DNA of 52,901 bases from Negativicutes bacterium (GTDB lineage Bacteria; Bacillota; Negativicutes; JAGPMH01), in NCBI GenBank assembly GCA_018052945.1, contig JAGPMH010000008.1:1-52901 (forward strand), in the 5' to 3' direction. Shown here one piece after another: positions 14,179 to 22,592 of the stretch. Position numbers and translations under genes: made by a program. Below the pieces are notes generated by a model. It was not told the DNA's origin. It worked only from the letters and a program-made list of their open reading frames with translations, and ran no database searches. The first letter of the stretch is position 1, and each line of letters opens with the position of its first letter.

Positions 14179-14234
14179 AGGTGACCCTCAAAATTAGACC
14201 TAAAAATCTAATAGTTGGGGGTCACCTCTTTTTA
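14179..14234. terminator. Bidirectional terminator between the ttcA-like gene and yebC
   Basis: AGGTGACCC (14179-14187) pairs with GGGTCACCT (14219-14227), with an inner ATTAGA/TCTAAT stem. The plus strand continues CTCTTTTT; the minus strand continues TTTAATTTTG. It serves the two convergent genes. Confidence 0.85.
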
Positions 14235-14249
14235 ATCTAAGCTAGCTCT

Positions 14250-14987
14250 TTATTCTAATTCGTCAATATCATAATTTGCATAAACATTTTGCACGTCATC
14301 ATGATCTTCTAATGCATCAATTAGTTTTAACATCTTTTGTGCATCAACACCTTCTAGCTTAATAGTAGTATCAGGTATCATTGTCAACTCTGCAACTTCT
14401 GGATTAAGATTATGTTGCTCTAGAATTTCTTGAATAGCCTCAAAACTTTCAGGTTCACCGGTTATTTCAAAAGAATCTTCTTCAACTTTAAAATCTTCAG
14501 CACCAGCTTCTAATGCTAACATCATTAATTCATCTTCCGCAATATCATTATCTTCTTTGCCAAGAACAAATAAAGCTTTATTTTTAAACATCCAACCAAC
14601 GCAACCACTTTCCCCTAAATTACCACCATTTTTAGAGAAAATATGTCTAACATCAGCTGCGCTACGATTGCGGTTGTCAGTCATAACATTTAATAAGACC
14701 GCACTACCGCCAGGACCATAGCCTTCATACACTAATTCTTCATAATTGCTACCATCAGCAGCACCTAACCCTTTTTGGATTGCTCTTTGAATATTTTCTT
14801 TGGGAATATTATTAGCTTTAGCTTTTGTTAAAGCTAACTTTAGTTTCATATTACCAGTCGGATCACTACCGCCAAGTCTTACCGCAACCGTTATTTCTCT
14901 AGCAATTTTAGTAGTAATTTTCCCTCTAACCGCATCCATTTTACCTTTTTTATGTTTAATATTTGCCCACTTAGAATGTCCTGACAT
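14250..14987 (-). CDS. yebC: YebC/PmpR family protein
   Basis: A 245-residue YebC/TACO1 protein, with the family's [15 protein letters not shown] start and full normal length. Relatives have been described as transcription regulators (PmpR), and more recently as ribosome-associated factors helping translation of proline-rich stretches, so the cellular role is not fixed by sequence. AAAGGA lies upstream of the ATG. It follows tyrS by 24 bp and is probably cotranscribed, consistent with a link to translation. Confidence 0.93.
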   Translation of the reverse strand: MSGHSKWANIKHKKGKMDAVRGKITTKIAREITVAVRLGGSDPTGNMKLKLALTKAKANNIPKENIQRAIQKGLGAADGSNYEELVYEGYGPGGSAVLLNVMTDNRNRSAADVRHIFSKNGGNLGESGCVGWMFKNKALFVLGKEDNDIAEDELMMLALEAGAEDFKVEEDSFEITGEPESFEAIQEILEQHNLNPEVAELTMIPDTTIKLEGVDAQKMLKLIDALEDHDDVQNVYANYDIDELE

Positions 14988-15011
14988 CTTATCTTGTCCT
15001 TTCTTTAGCTA

Positions 15012-16232
15012 TTATTGTACTATCAACCGATAATAATTTTTCTTGCCTTTACGAATTAAAACTCCGTCATCGCCAAATTGTTCGGCCGATAATATCATTT
15101 CAATATCTGAAACCCGCTCATCCCCAAAATATAATCCACCTTGAGTTATCAAGCGACGCCCTTCACCTTTCGAAGCAAAAACTTTTTCACGAGTTAATAT
15201 ATCTAATAATTTAGCGTTAAAATCAGCAACACTAATATTAATAGTTGGTACATTTTCTAAATTTCCAGCTCCAGAAAATAAAGCTTCAGCTGCTTGCTTT
15301 GCTTTATCAGCTTCCTCTTCACCATGTATTAATTTTGTTACTTCGTAAGCTAAAATTGTTTTCGCAATATTTATTTCTTTATCTTGTAAGGCCCCTAATC
15401 TTCTTACTTCCGCCATCGGTAAAAACGTTAATAATGCCAAACATTTTTCGACATCAGCATCATCAATATTTCGCCAATATTGGTAAAACTCATATGGTGA
15501 TGTTTTAGTGGCATCAAGCCATAATGCTCCTTTTTCAGTTTTACCCATTTTACGGCCATCACTCGTAGTTAGTAATGTAAACGTTAAGCCAAACACTGGT
15601 TTACTTTCTTTGCGTCGTACCAGCTCAACTCCAGCAATAATATTAGACCATTGATCATCGCCACCTAGCTCCATTTTACAGTCAAAATCCTTATGCAATT
15701 TCCAAAAATCATAAGCTTGCATAATCATATAATTAAACTCTAAGAAAGTTAGTCCTTTTTCCATCCGTTGTTTATAGCATTCTGCTGTCAACATCCGATT
15801 TACCGAAAAATGCGCGCCAACTTCTTGTAATAATTCAATATAATTTAATTCTTTCAACCATTGTGCATTATTAAGCATTATGGCTTTATCATCACTAAAA
15901 TCAATAAACTTAGCCATTTGTTTTTTAAAACAATCACAATTATGTTCAATTTGTTCCGGTGTTAACATTTTTCGCATATCAGTTTTCCCCGACGGATCAC
16001 CAATTGTCGCTGTCCCACCACCAATTAAACAAATAGGTTTATGACCGGCTTGTTGCATATGAGCCATAACCATCATTCCTAAAAAATGCCCAACGTGTAA
16101 ACTATCAGCCGTTGGATCAAAGCCAATATAAAAGCTTATTTTCTCTTTACTTAGTAATTCTTCAATTTCTTCACGATGAGTTATTTGTGCTAAATAGCCA
16201 CGTTCTTCTAATATTTCTAAAACACTGTTCAT
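15012..16232 (-). CDS. tyrS: Tyrosyl-tRNA synthetase
   Basis: A 406-residue class I aminoacyl-tRNA synthetase that charges tRNA-Tyr. The HIGH motif is HVGH (residues 46-49) after GFDPTADSL; the KMSKS equivalent is KMGKT in [15 protein letters not shown]. An S4-type RNA-binding domain fills the C terminus (about 340-406). AAAGGAG lies upstream of the ATG. Expression is controlled by the T-box leader at 16260-16500, whose specifier triplet is UAC, a tyrosine codon, independently confirming the specificity. Confidence 0.97.
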   Translation of the reverse strand: MNSVLEILEERGYLAQITHREEIEELLSKEKISFYIGFDPTADSLHVGHFLGMMVMAHMQQAGHKPICLIGGGTATIGDPSGKTDMRKMLTPEQIEHNCDCFKKQMAKFIDFSDDKAIMLNNAQWLKELNYIELLQEVGAHFSVNRMLTAECYKQRMEKGLTFLEFNYMIMQAYDFWKLHKDFDCKMELGGDDQWSNIIAGVELVRRKESKPVFGLTFTLLTTSDGRKMGKTEKGALWLDATKTSPYEFYQYWRNIDDADVEKCLALLTFLPMAEVRRLGALQDKEINIAKTILAYEVTKLIHGEEEADKAKQAAEALFSGAGNLENVPTINISVADFNAKLLDILTREKVFASKGEGRRLITQGGLYFGDERVSDIEMILSAEQFGDDGVLIRKGKKNYYRLIVQ

Positions 16233-16260
16233 CTTTCATTCTCCTTTATTAAACATAAAA

Positions 16261-16286
16261 AAACTCGCCCCTACACTAGGGACGAG
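16261..16286 (-). terminator. T-box-regulated terminator before tyrS
   Basis: Minus-strand stem CTCGTCCC/GGGGCGAG with one G-U pair (16264-16271 with 16279-16286), 7-nt loop, then a run of seven T. It directly follows the T-box sequence, so the antiterminator and terminator are mutually exclusive. Confidence 0.9.
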
Positions 16287-16500
16287 CTAACCCGCGGTAC
16301 CACCCAACTTAATGATTATAAATCATCACTTTGTAGCTGATAACGAAGCCAACCGTAAAAACCTACTATAAATAAACTTTAGTTCAGTTTTCTGCTAACA
16401 GGTGTATTTCAAATATACTTCTTACTAAGTTCCACCAACCCTTAGCTCTCTTTAAAGTAAATATATCTTACTTGTCCTGATCATCACATTTATCATATTA
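16287..16500 (-). promoter_or_regulatory. Tyrosine T-box riboswitch leader of tyrS
   Basis: The antiterminator T-box core GGGTGGTACCGCGGG is at 16291-16305 on the minus strand. Upstream, the Stem I start AAAGAGAG is followed by GGTTGGTGGAAC, and the specifier loop reads GAAATACACC. The UAC triplet is at 16404-16406, followed by the usual purine-rich/ACC context. Uncharged tRNA-Tyr binding would stabilise the antiterminator and allow tyrS (and probably yebC) transcription. Confidence 0.93.
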
Positions 16501-16506
16501 TTTTAC

Positions 16507-16535
16507 ATAATAACAATTAAGCATGTTTTTGTCAA
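16507..16535 (-). promoter_or_regulatory. SigA-type promoter of the tyrS T-box transcript
   Basis: Minus strand TTGACA (16530-16535), 17-bp spacer, TATTAT (16507-16512). It lies just after the stop codon of the diguanylate cyclase gene and just before the T-box leader. Confidence 0.88.
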
Positions 16536-16544
16536 CTATGCACA

Positions 16545-18041
16545 CTACATCAAATGTTCCTCAATAATAACACTATCAAAATCATCTTTCATGTCATTAT
16601 TAAAGACGCTGGTCGTATTACGCTCAACTTTAGCTTTGTATAACGCTAAGTCAGCATTATATACTATTTCCATTTCACTATTTATTTGTTCATTATACAC
16701 CGCAACACCAATACTTACCGAAACAAAGCCTCGCGGTTGTTTATCACAATTAAAAAATTTATATTTTTCCACCGATTTTCTAATTCGCTCAGCGACAATA
16801 TAAGAAGCTTTTTCACCCGCTTCAGGCAAAATAACTACAAATTCTTCGCCCCCATAACGGCAAACACAATCAATTTCGCGACATTGTGCTTTAATTAACG
16901 CTGCAACATTTTTTAAGACAAAGTCACCCATTAAATGTCCATTAGTGTCGTTATAATGTTTGAAATTATCAATATCAATCATCAATACTGATAATGGACG
17001 TCCATAGCGAATAGCTCGACCATATTCACGTTTTAACAAATTAACAAAGGATCGATAATTATATAACCCAGTCATTTCATCAATCATTGCTTGGTTTTCA
17101 ACTTTTACGACATATTTAGCATGAGCAATAGTTACGGCAATTTGACTAGCTAATGACTTTAACAAATCCAAGTCATACTCCTGAATAACTCGACCTTTAG
17201 AAAAGTCTACATTAAGCACTCCTAATACTTTATCATTGACTATTAATGGTACTGCAATTTTTTTCTCAGCAGTTTCATTAAATTTAATATAGCGTTCATC
17301 TTGGTTAACATCTTCTACATAAACTGCTTCATGATTTAGCGCAGCAGTGCCAATTAACCCTTTGCCTAACGGTATTCTTAAGTCTTTTTCAGAATAACCA
17401 ACGCTAGCTCTTAACTCTAACTCATTAGTAGCATTATCCATTAAAAAAATACCGATGTGATTATAGCCAAATTCTCGGGAAATACCTTCTACTATTTCCT
17501 TTAAAACTTCTTGTTGATTAACTGTTTTTTGTACAATAGATGTAATTTTATATAATGCCGCAATTTTCTTTTGCGTTTTATCAATATCCATTAAATGAAA
17601 ATCTAATTTTGTCATAGATTCATTTAATTCTCTATTAACTTTTTCATATTGTTCTGCTACCCCTAAAAATTCCTCTTCAATTAACACATTCTCTGTCACA
17701 TCGTGAAAAAGGATTAATACCTCATCTTGATGCTTCATCATAATGATTTTATAATAAAATTTAAGTCCAAACTGATTTTGATGTGTTATTTTCTTAATCT
17801 CAAGCGTTTCACCTGTTTCCTTACAATACTCATAACCTTCGTTAAAAATATTATAGTTTTCGGCTGAAGATAATAATTTAATTACTTTTTTTATGTTTTT
17901 ATTTTTAAAATCTTTTTGACGACTTGAATATTTAGAATATTGCAATTTTATAATTTTATCATTACGATCTACGGCCATCAATACGGCTGAGATTGATTTT
18001 GTAATCATATTGGCAAAAATAGAAAAACTATTGTCTTTCAT
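16545..18041 (-). CDS. GAF-GGDEF diguanylate cyclase
   Basis: A soluble protein of about 498 residues predicted to make cyclic di-GMP. An N-terminal PAS-like region (about 10-120) leads through a coiled helix to a GAF domain (about 165-310) and a C-terminal GGDEF domain. The active-site loop reads GGEEF, functional in known cyclases. RxxD (REID) sits five residues before it, a canonical inhibitory site for product feedback. No transmembrane segment is seen, so the signal is probably a cytoplasmic ligand of GAF. ATGs at 18059, 18053 and 18041 are all possible. I favour 18041 because GAGG and GTGGA precede it while 18059 has no binding site, but this is uncertain. Confidence 0.88.
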   Translation of the reverse strand: MKDNSFSIFANMITKSISAVLMAVDRNDKIIKLQYSKYSSRQKDFKNKNIKKVIKLLSSAENYNIFNEGYEYCKETGETLEIKKITHQNQFGLKFYYKIIMMKHQDEVLILFHDVTENVLIEEEFLGVAEQYEKVNRELNESMTKLDFHLMDIDKTQKKIAALYKITSIVQKTVNQQEVLKEIVEGISREFGYNHIGIFLMDNATNELELRASVGYSEKDLRIPLGKGLIGTAALNHEAVYVEDVNQDERYIKFNETAEKKIAVPLIVNDKVLGVLNVDFSKGRVIQEYDLDLLKSLASQIAVTIAHAKYVVKVENQAMIDEMTGLYNYRSFVNLLKREYGRAIRYGRPLSVLMIDIDNFKHYNDTNGHLMGDFVLKNVAALIKAQCREIDCVCRYGGEEFVVILPEAGEKASYIVAERIRKSVEKYKFFNCDKQPRGFVSVSIGVAVYNEQINSEMEIVYNADLALYKAKVERNTTSVFNNDMKDDFDSVIIEEHLM

Positions 18042-18080
18042 TATTCCACACATCCTCATTTTTTAAAAGATATATATTTA

Positions 18081-18089
18081 ATTATAGCA
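18081..18089 (-). promoter_or_regulatory. Extended -10 promoter of the diguanylate cyclase gene
   Basis: Minus strand TGCTATAAT, an extended -10 with consensus TATAAT and TG one base upstream; the -35 is poor. It would give a short leader before either candidate start codon. Confidence 0.5.
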
Positions 18090-18132
18090 CCAAGATTAGA
18101 AAAAAAATATAACCTCATTACAAATTAATTGC

Positions 18133-18189
18133 AAAAAAGCTATTATATCTGTGCGGTTTAACTAACCTCACACAATATAATAGCTTTTT
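18133..18189. terminator. Terminator of the mtaD operon
   Basis: A long stem pairs AAAAAGCTATTATAT (from 18134) with its complement ending at 18189, with further pairing inside. T runs follow on both strands. It ends the SAM by-product salvage operon. Confidence 0.85.
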
Positions 18190-18193
18190 ACCT

Positions 18194-19474
18194 TTATTTC
18201 ATCAAAGCGGTTGCTCTTTTGTTAACTTCATATAAAATTTTCTCTTCATCCATTGTTAATAGTTGCCCTTTATTCATTAATATCTTACCATTAACAATTA
18301 CGGTATCCACTTGACTGCTATTGGCGGAATAAGCCAATAATGAAATTTTATCGTTTTGTGGCGTCCACCATAAATTATTAGTGTCAAATAGCGTAATATC
18401 AGCTTTATAGCCTTCTGCCAAAATACCCACAGTATCTTTTAACCCTACTGCCTCAGCACCGTATTTAGTAGCCATTAAAACACCTTCATATGCCGGTACA
18501 ACTAGTGGATCTAATGTATTTACTTTGTGCAACAGCGTTGCTAGTCTTAATTCTTCCAACATATCAAGGTTATTATTACTGGAAGCACCATCAGTTCCAA
18601 GCCCCACACAAAGCCCCGCCTGTAACATTTTGTGAACCGGTGCAATCCCACTAGCTAGTTTCATATTACTACCAGGATTATGAGCAACTCTGACATTATA
18701 TTTTTTCATTAAGGAAATATCATTATCGGATAAATGTACACAATGTGCTGCTAACACACCGCGTTGTAAAATCCCTGTAGCTTCCATCAATTCAATTGGT
18801 GATTTGCCATACTGTTTTTGGCATTCTCCTACTTCAAATAAAGTTTCTGCTAAATGAATATGTATTTCAGCCTTTAAATCTTTACTGATGGCTACTACTG
18901 TTTCTAAATATTCCGGTGGACAAGTATAGGGGGCATGTGGTCCCAACATAACAGTAATTCTACCATCGGCCTTATTATTATAATTTTTAAACAAATCTGC
19001 CGCTTCCACCAATGCTTTTTCACCGGTTGGTGCTACACCAATCATTCCCCTTGACAAAACCGCTCTAATACCGGTTTCTTCAACCGCCGCTGCTACTTCT
19101 TCCATACTAGCATACATATCAGCAAAGGTAGTTGTTCCACTTTTAACCATTTCAGCAATGGCAAGCATAGTCCCCCAGTAAATATCTTCATCACTCATTT
19201 TAGCCTCAATTGGCCAAATTTTGTGCTGTAACCAGTCCATTAAATTCATATCATCGGCATAACTGCGTAATAGCGTCATCGCTGCATGAGTATGTGCATT
19301 GATAAACCCTGGTATCGCAAATTTATATTGACCATTAATAATTTCATCTGCCTGCCAATTTTCTGAAATTTGCCCTATTTTTATGATTTTCTCATTTTCA
19401 ATAGCAATATCAACAGTTTGTACCGAACCATCTGCCACTAAGGCTTGAACATTTTTTATTAATAATTTATTCAT
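18194..19474 (-). CDS. mtaD: 5-methylthioadenosine/S-adenosylhomocysteine deaminase (MtaD/DadD type)
   Basis: A 426-residue amidohydrolase-superfamily nucleoside deaminase. Metal ligands are visible in order: HTH in GFINAHTHAAMT, His in IHIHLAET and Asp in GLGTDGASS. Family members deaminate methylthioadenosine, S-adenosylhomocysteine, adenosine and, in the archaeal DadD, 5'-deoxyadenosine, to the inosine forms. The flanking genes process exactly these compounds. AGGAGG lies seven bases before the ATG. It is the last gene of the cluster, 90 bp after the aldolase, with a terminator behind it. Chlorohydrolase-type names sometimes given to this family are misleading here. Confidence 0.93.
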   Translation of the reverse strand: MNKLLIKNVQALVADGSVQTVDIAIENEKIIKIGQISENWQADEIINGQYKFAIPGFINAHTHAAMTLLRSYADDMNLMDWLQHKIWPIEAKMSDEDIYWGTMLAIAEMVKSGTTTFADMYASMEEVAAAVEETGIRAVLSRGMIGVAPTGEKALVEAADLFKNYNNKADGRITVMLGPHAPYTCPPEYLETVVAISKDLKAEIHIHLAETLFEVGECQKQYGKSPIELMEATGILQRGVLAAHCVHLSDNDISLMKKYNVRVAHNPGSNMKLASGIAPVHKMLQAGLCVGLGTDGASSNNNLDMLEELRLATLLHKVNTLDPLVVPAYEGVLMATKYGAEAVGLKDTVGILAEGYKADITLFDTNNLWWTPQNDKISLLAYSANSSQVDTVIVNGKILMNKGQLLTMDEEKILYEVNKRATALMK

Positions 19475-19493
19475 CTTGCCCTCCTTGTATAAG

Positions 19494-19520
19494 GAACACA
19501 GCGTTAAATACTTTGTGTTC
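19494..19520 (-). other. Hairpin in the mtaD leader
   Basis: A 7-bp inverted repeat GAACACA/TGTGTTC (19494-19500 with 19514-19520) lies just upstream of the mtaD ribosome binding site. It has no T run on the coding strand. It may influence mRNA stability or translation. Confidence 0.3.
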
Positions 19521-19564
19521 TATTTTTATTTATAATGCTGGAAATTATAGTTTAATGTTTCTTG

Positions 19565-20218
19565 CTAAGACTGGCGATAATATTTTAAATAATAATCATG
19601 CATAACTGCTACATCGTCATCAGCTAAAACTTTAGCTCCACCGGGTAATTGGTTAGCATAAATATAAATTTGTGCCGCCTTTTCAACTAATTCACAGGCT
19701 ACTTTTGCTTCATTAAGATTGGTTCCACAGCCAACAACCCCATGATTCGCTAATAAGACTGCATTGTTTTCGCCAAGCGCAGTTACTGCATTTTGAGCCA
19801 ACTGGTTAGAGCCATTTAATGCATATTCCGCCACCTTTACAGTGCCACCAACTAATTGCACCACATCTTCTACTATTGGCGGTATAGCTTGTCGAGCCAC
19901 TGCACAAGCACTAGCAAAAACACTGTGCGTATGAATTACCGCATTAATATCAGGACGACTTTTATAAATTGCTAAGTGTAGAGCCATTTCACTAGATGGC
20001 TTTAAATCTCCACTAATAATAGTTCCTTCTAGATCAACAACAACGATATCTTCACTCTCAAGGCTACGATAATTTCTGCCAGACGGTGTTATTGCAATAT
20101 AGTCTGTGCCGTCTACCCGTGCACTTAAGTTACCCCAAGTTCCCACAATTAAACCATTGTCTAATAACATACAGCCAAATTCAATGATACTTTTTCTGGT
20201 TTTTGTAAATTTACCCAC
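19565..20218 (-). CDS. Class II aldolase, candidate (methylthio)ribulose-1-phosphate aldolase
   Basis: A 217-residue class II aldolase/adducin-family protein. The zinc-binding HTHS (near residue 97) and ANHG (near 158) and the catalytic Glu in SSEMALH are present. On sequence alone it could be an L-fuculose-phosphate-type aldolase or an MtnB-type dehydratase. Location decides the best guess: it sits with MtnA, an MtnP homologue and MtaD, and none of the later methionine-cycle genes (mtnW/X or mtnC/D) is present. That matches the DHAP shunt, in which a class II aldolase cleaves methylthioribulose-1-phosphate or 5-deoxyribulose-1-phosphate to DHAP and an aldehyde. The substrate remains inference. 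Confidence 0.85.
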   Translation of the reverse strand: MGKFTKTRKSIIEFGCMLLDNGLIVGTWGNLSARVDGTDYIAITPSGRNYRSLESEDIVVVDLEGTIISGDLKPSSEMALHLAIYKSRPDINAVIHTHSVFASACAVARQAIPPIVEDVVQLVGGTVKVAEYALNGSNQLAQNAVTALGENNAVLLANHGVVGCGTNLNEAKVACELVEKAAQIYIYANQLPGGAKVLADDDVAVMHDYYLKYYRQS

Positions 20219-20247
20219 AGCAAACCTCTCCTCTATGGCAATTTAAA

Positions 20248-20287
20248 AATAAACTGATAATTTCTTAAGAGAAATTATCAGTTTATT
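20248..20287 (-). terminator. Perfect 17-bp inverted repeat after ahcY
   Basis: AATAAACTGATAATTTC (20248-20264) and its exact complement (20271-20287) flank a 6-nt loop, three bases after the ahcY stop. The minus strand continues with a broken T run, so it may be a leaky terminator or a 3'-end-protecting hairpin within the operon. Confidence 0.6.
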
Positions 20288-20290
20288 AAA

Positions 20291-21532
20291 TTAAGCTTGA
20301 TTTAAATATTTTTTTTGCGCTTCTGTTAATTTATCAATTCCAATATTCATTGCTGTTAATTTTATTTGTGCCACATTCATATTAACCTCATCTGGCATAA
20401 TATAAACTTTATTTTCCATGTTATTATGATTTTCCACAATATGAAGCGCCGATAACGCTTGAATTGCAAAGGATAAATCCATAATTTCAGTTGGATGACC
20501 GTCACCAGCTGCTAGATTTACTAATCGTCCTTCACCTAATAAATATAAGCTTCTTCCATCAGCCATTTTGAATTCTTCAATATTTTTTCTTACAGTACGA
20601 GTCGAAACTGCTAATTTATTTAAATCAACTTTATTAATTTCCACATCAAAATGACCTGCATTAGCCATCATCGCACCATTTTTCATAACTTTAAAATGTT
20701 CACCCGTTATAACATCGCTACACCCTGTCAAAGTAACAAAAATATCACCATGTTTTGCTGCTTCTTGCATTGGCATTACATTAAATCCATCAAATACGGC
20801 TTCAATTGCCTTGATTGGATCAATTTCCGTAACAATGACATTAGCACCCAAGCCTTTTGCTCTCATTGCTACCCCTTTGCCACACCAGCCATAACCAGCA
20901 ACGACAACAGTTTTACCAACAACCGTTAAGTTTGTGGTTCTCATAATCCCATCCCAAGTAGATTGACCTGTGCCATAACGATTATCAAATAAATATTTAC
21001 AATAAGCATCATTCGCCGCAATCATTGGGAATTTTAAACGTTGTTCATTCTCTAATGCTCTTAATCTAATGACACCAGTAGTAGTTTCTTCAGAGCCACC
21101 TAAAATTTTTCCGGCCAATTCACTTCTTGTTGTATGTAATAATGATACTAAATCCCCACCATCATCAATAATAATATCAGGTTCACTATCTAATGCTTTA
21201 TTTAAAAACACTTCATATTCTTCATCAGTACAATTATACCAAGCATATACTGTCACACCATTTTCTACTAACGCTGCCGCTACATCATCTTGAGTCGATA
21301 ACGGATTACTACCTGTTACAACAACCTCTGCTCCAGCATTTTTAAGTACTAAGCCTAAGTAAGCTGTTTTTGCTTCTAAATGCATCGTTACAACCATTTT
21401 TTTACCGGCAAAAGGTTTTGTTTTAATAAACTCATCATTTAAGGAATTTAAAACCGGCATAAAGTTTTTAACCCAATTAATTTTATCATGCCCTTGTGGT
21501 GCTAATGTAATGTCTCTAATCATTGATTTCAT
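20291..21532 (-). CDS. ahcY: S-adenosylhomocysteine/S-inosylhomocysteine hydrolase
   Basis: A 413-residue NAD-dependent hydrolase of the AhcY family that releases homocysteine from the SAM by-product. The Rossmann motif is [12 protein letters not shown]. The length is that of the shorter archaeal/Thermotoga form rather than the longer eukaryotic type. In the base-binding segment the protein reads H51-L-E-A-K55-T, whereas adenine-specific enzymes have HMTVET; Thr and Glu contacting adenine N6 are thus Glu and Lys here. With an adjacent deaminase, S-inosylhomocysteine is a plausible real substrate, as for the Methanocaldococcus enzyme. ATG 21532 follows AGGTGA; a longer start at 21583 would overlap mtnA by 47 bp. 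Confidence 0.9.
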   Translation of the reverse strand: MKSMIRDITLAPQGHDKINWVKNFMPVLNSLNDEFIKTKPFAGKKMVVTMHLEAKTAYLGLVLKNAGAEVVVTGSNPLSTQDDVAAALVENGVTVYAWYNCTDEEYEVFLNKALDSEPDIIIDDGGDLVSLLHTTRSELAGKILGGSEETTTGVIRLRALENEQRLKFPMIAANDAYCKYLFDNRYGTGQSTWDGIMRTTNLTVVGKTVVVAGYGWCGKGVAMRAKGLGANVIVTEIDPIKAIEAVFDGFNVMPMQEAAKHGDIFVTLTGCSDVITGEHFKVMKNGAMMANAGHFDVEINKVDLNKLAVSTRTVRKNIEEFKMADGRSLYLLGEGRLVNLAAGDGHPTEIMDLSFAIQALSALHIVENHNNMENKVYIMPDEVNMNVAQIKLTAMNIGIDKLTEAQKKYLNQA

Positions 21533-21536
21533 AAAA

Positions 21537-22583
21537 TTATTCACCTCGTAATTTTTTTTGTAGATTTTCAATTGCTTTATCATATGGAGCCTTTAATACA
21601 CCATGTTCAGTAATAATCCCACTAATAAACTTATGTGGAGTTACGTCAAACGCCGGATTAAAAACATCAATATCTAATGGTGCTGTTTGCACCCCAAAAA
21701 CATGCGTAACTTCTGCTTTATCACGTTCTTCGATTGGAATTTCTTCACCATTTTCCAGTGTAAAATCAAAAGTAGATACCGGCGCTGCTACATAAAACGG
21801 AATATTATGTTCTTTAGCTAACACCGCTACACTATAAGTGCCGATTTTATTAGCCACATCACCATTTTTCGTAATTCTATCAGCCCCAACTATTACTGCA
21901 TTAACCATTTTATTCTTCATAACCCAGCCGGCCATATTATCAGTTATCAAGGTAACCGGAATATTATCTTGACTTAACTCCCAAGCGGTTAAGCGGGATC
22001 CTTGTAATAGCGGTCTTGTTTCATCAGCAAAAACTCTGCTCACATTTCCCTCTGACCAAGCTTGCCTAATAACCCCTAAGGCTGTTCCCATCTCAACTGT
22101 TGCAAGCGCCCCGGCATTACAGTGCGTCAAAATAGCAGTCGGCTTAGTAAATAAAGTCGCCCCATGTTTAGCCATATCGTTATTAACTTTTTTATCATCT
22201 GCATAAATTGCTAAAGCTTCTGCTTCTAATTTTTCCGCAAGCAATGAAGGTTGCAAATCTTTATATGCTACAATAACTCGCCCCATTCGATCCAACGCCC
22301 AAAATAAATTTACCGCCGTTGGTCTAGTGGCTCGCAAAACTTTGTCAATCTCCATAAGTTCATTGTAAAAATTAGGACAATTTTCATCAACCAGTGTTTT
22401 TGCACCTAAAACCATTCCAAAAGCTGCTGCTGCGCCTATTGCCGGAGCACCACGAACTTCTAGTTTTTTAATCGCTTCCGCTACAATTTCATAATTATCA
22501 CATTTAATATATTCTACAACTTTCGGCAATTTAGTTTGATTTAACAATTCTAATTTGCCATCAGTCCAAATCATTGTTTGCAT
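21537..22583 (-). CDS. mtnA: S-methyl-5-thioribose-1-phosphate isomerase (MtnA)
   Basis: A 348-residue aldose-ketose isomerase related to eIF2B subunits. It converts methylthioribose-1-phosphate to methylthioribulose-1-phosphate; homologues also take 5-deoxyribose-1-phosphate. Family motifs are [16 protein letters not shown] with the catalytic Cys, [11 protein letters not shown], and GADRI with the catalytic Asp followed by [17 protein letters not shown] precedes the ATG. It begins 9 bp after mtnP and ends 4 bp before the ahcY start, so the three are certainly cotranscribed. It supplies the substrate of the class II aldolase downstream. Confidence 0.96.
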   Translation of the reverse strand: MQTMIWTDGKLELLNQTKLPKVVEYIKCDNYEIVAEAIKKLEVRGAPAIGAAAAFGMVLGAKTLVDENCPNFYNELMEIDKVLRATRPTAVNLFWALDRMGRVIVAYKDLQPSLLAEKLEAEALAIYADDKKVNNDMAKHGATLFTKPTAILTHCNAGALATVEMGTALGVIRQAWSEGNVSRVFADETRPLLQGSRLTAWELSQDNIPVTLITDNMAGWVMKNKMVNAVIVGADRITKNGDVANKIGTYSVAVLAKEHNIPFYVAAPVSTFDFTLENGEEIPIEERDKAEVTHVFGVQTAPLDIDVFNPAFDVTPHKFISGIITEHGVLKAPYDKAIENLQKKLRGE

Positions 22584-22592
22584 AAAACCCTC

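Noticed and set aside
19475-19564. Possible SAM or SAH riboswitch before mtaD
   Set aside because: The 90-bp gap holds only a 7-bp hairpin and no conserved SAM/SAH riboswitch core or expression platform.
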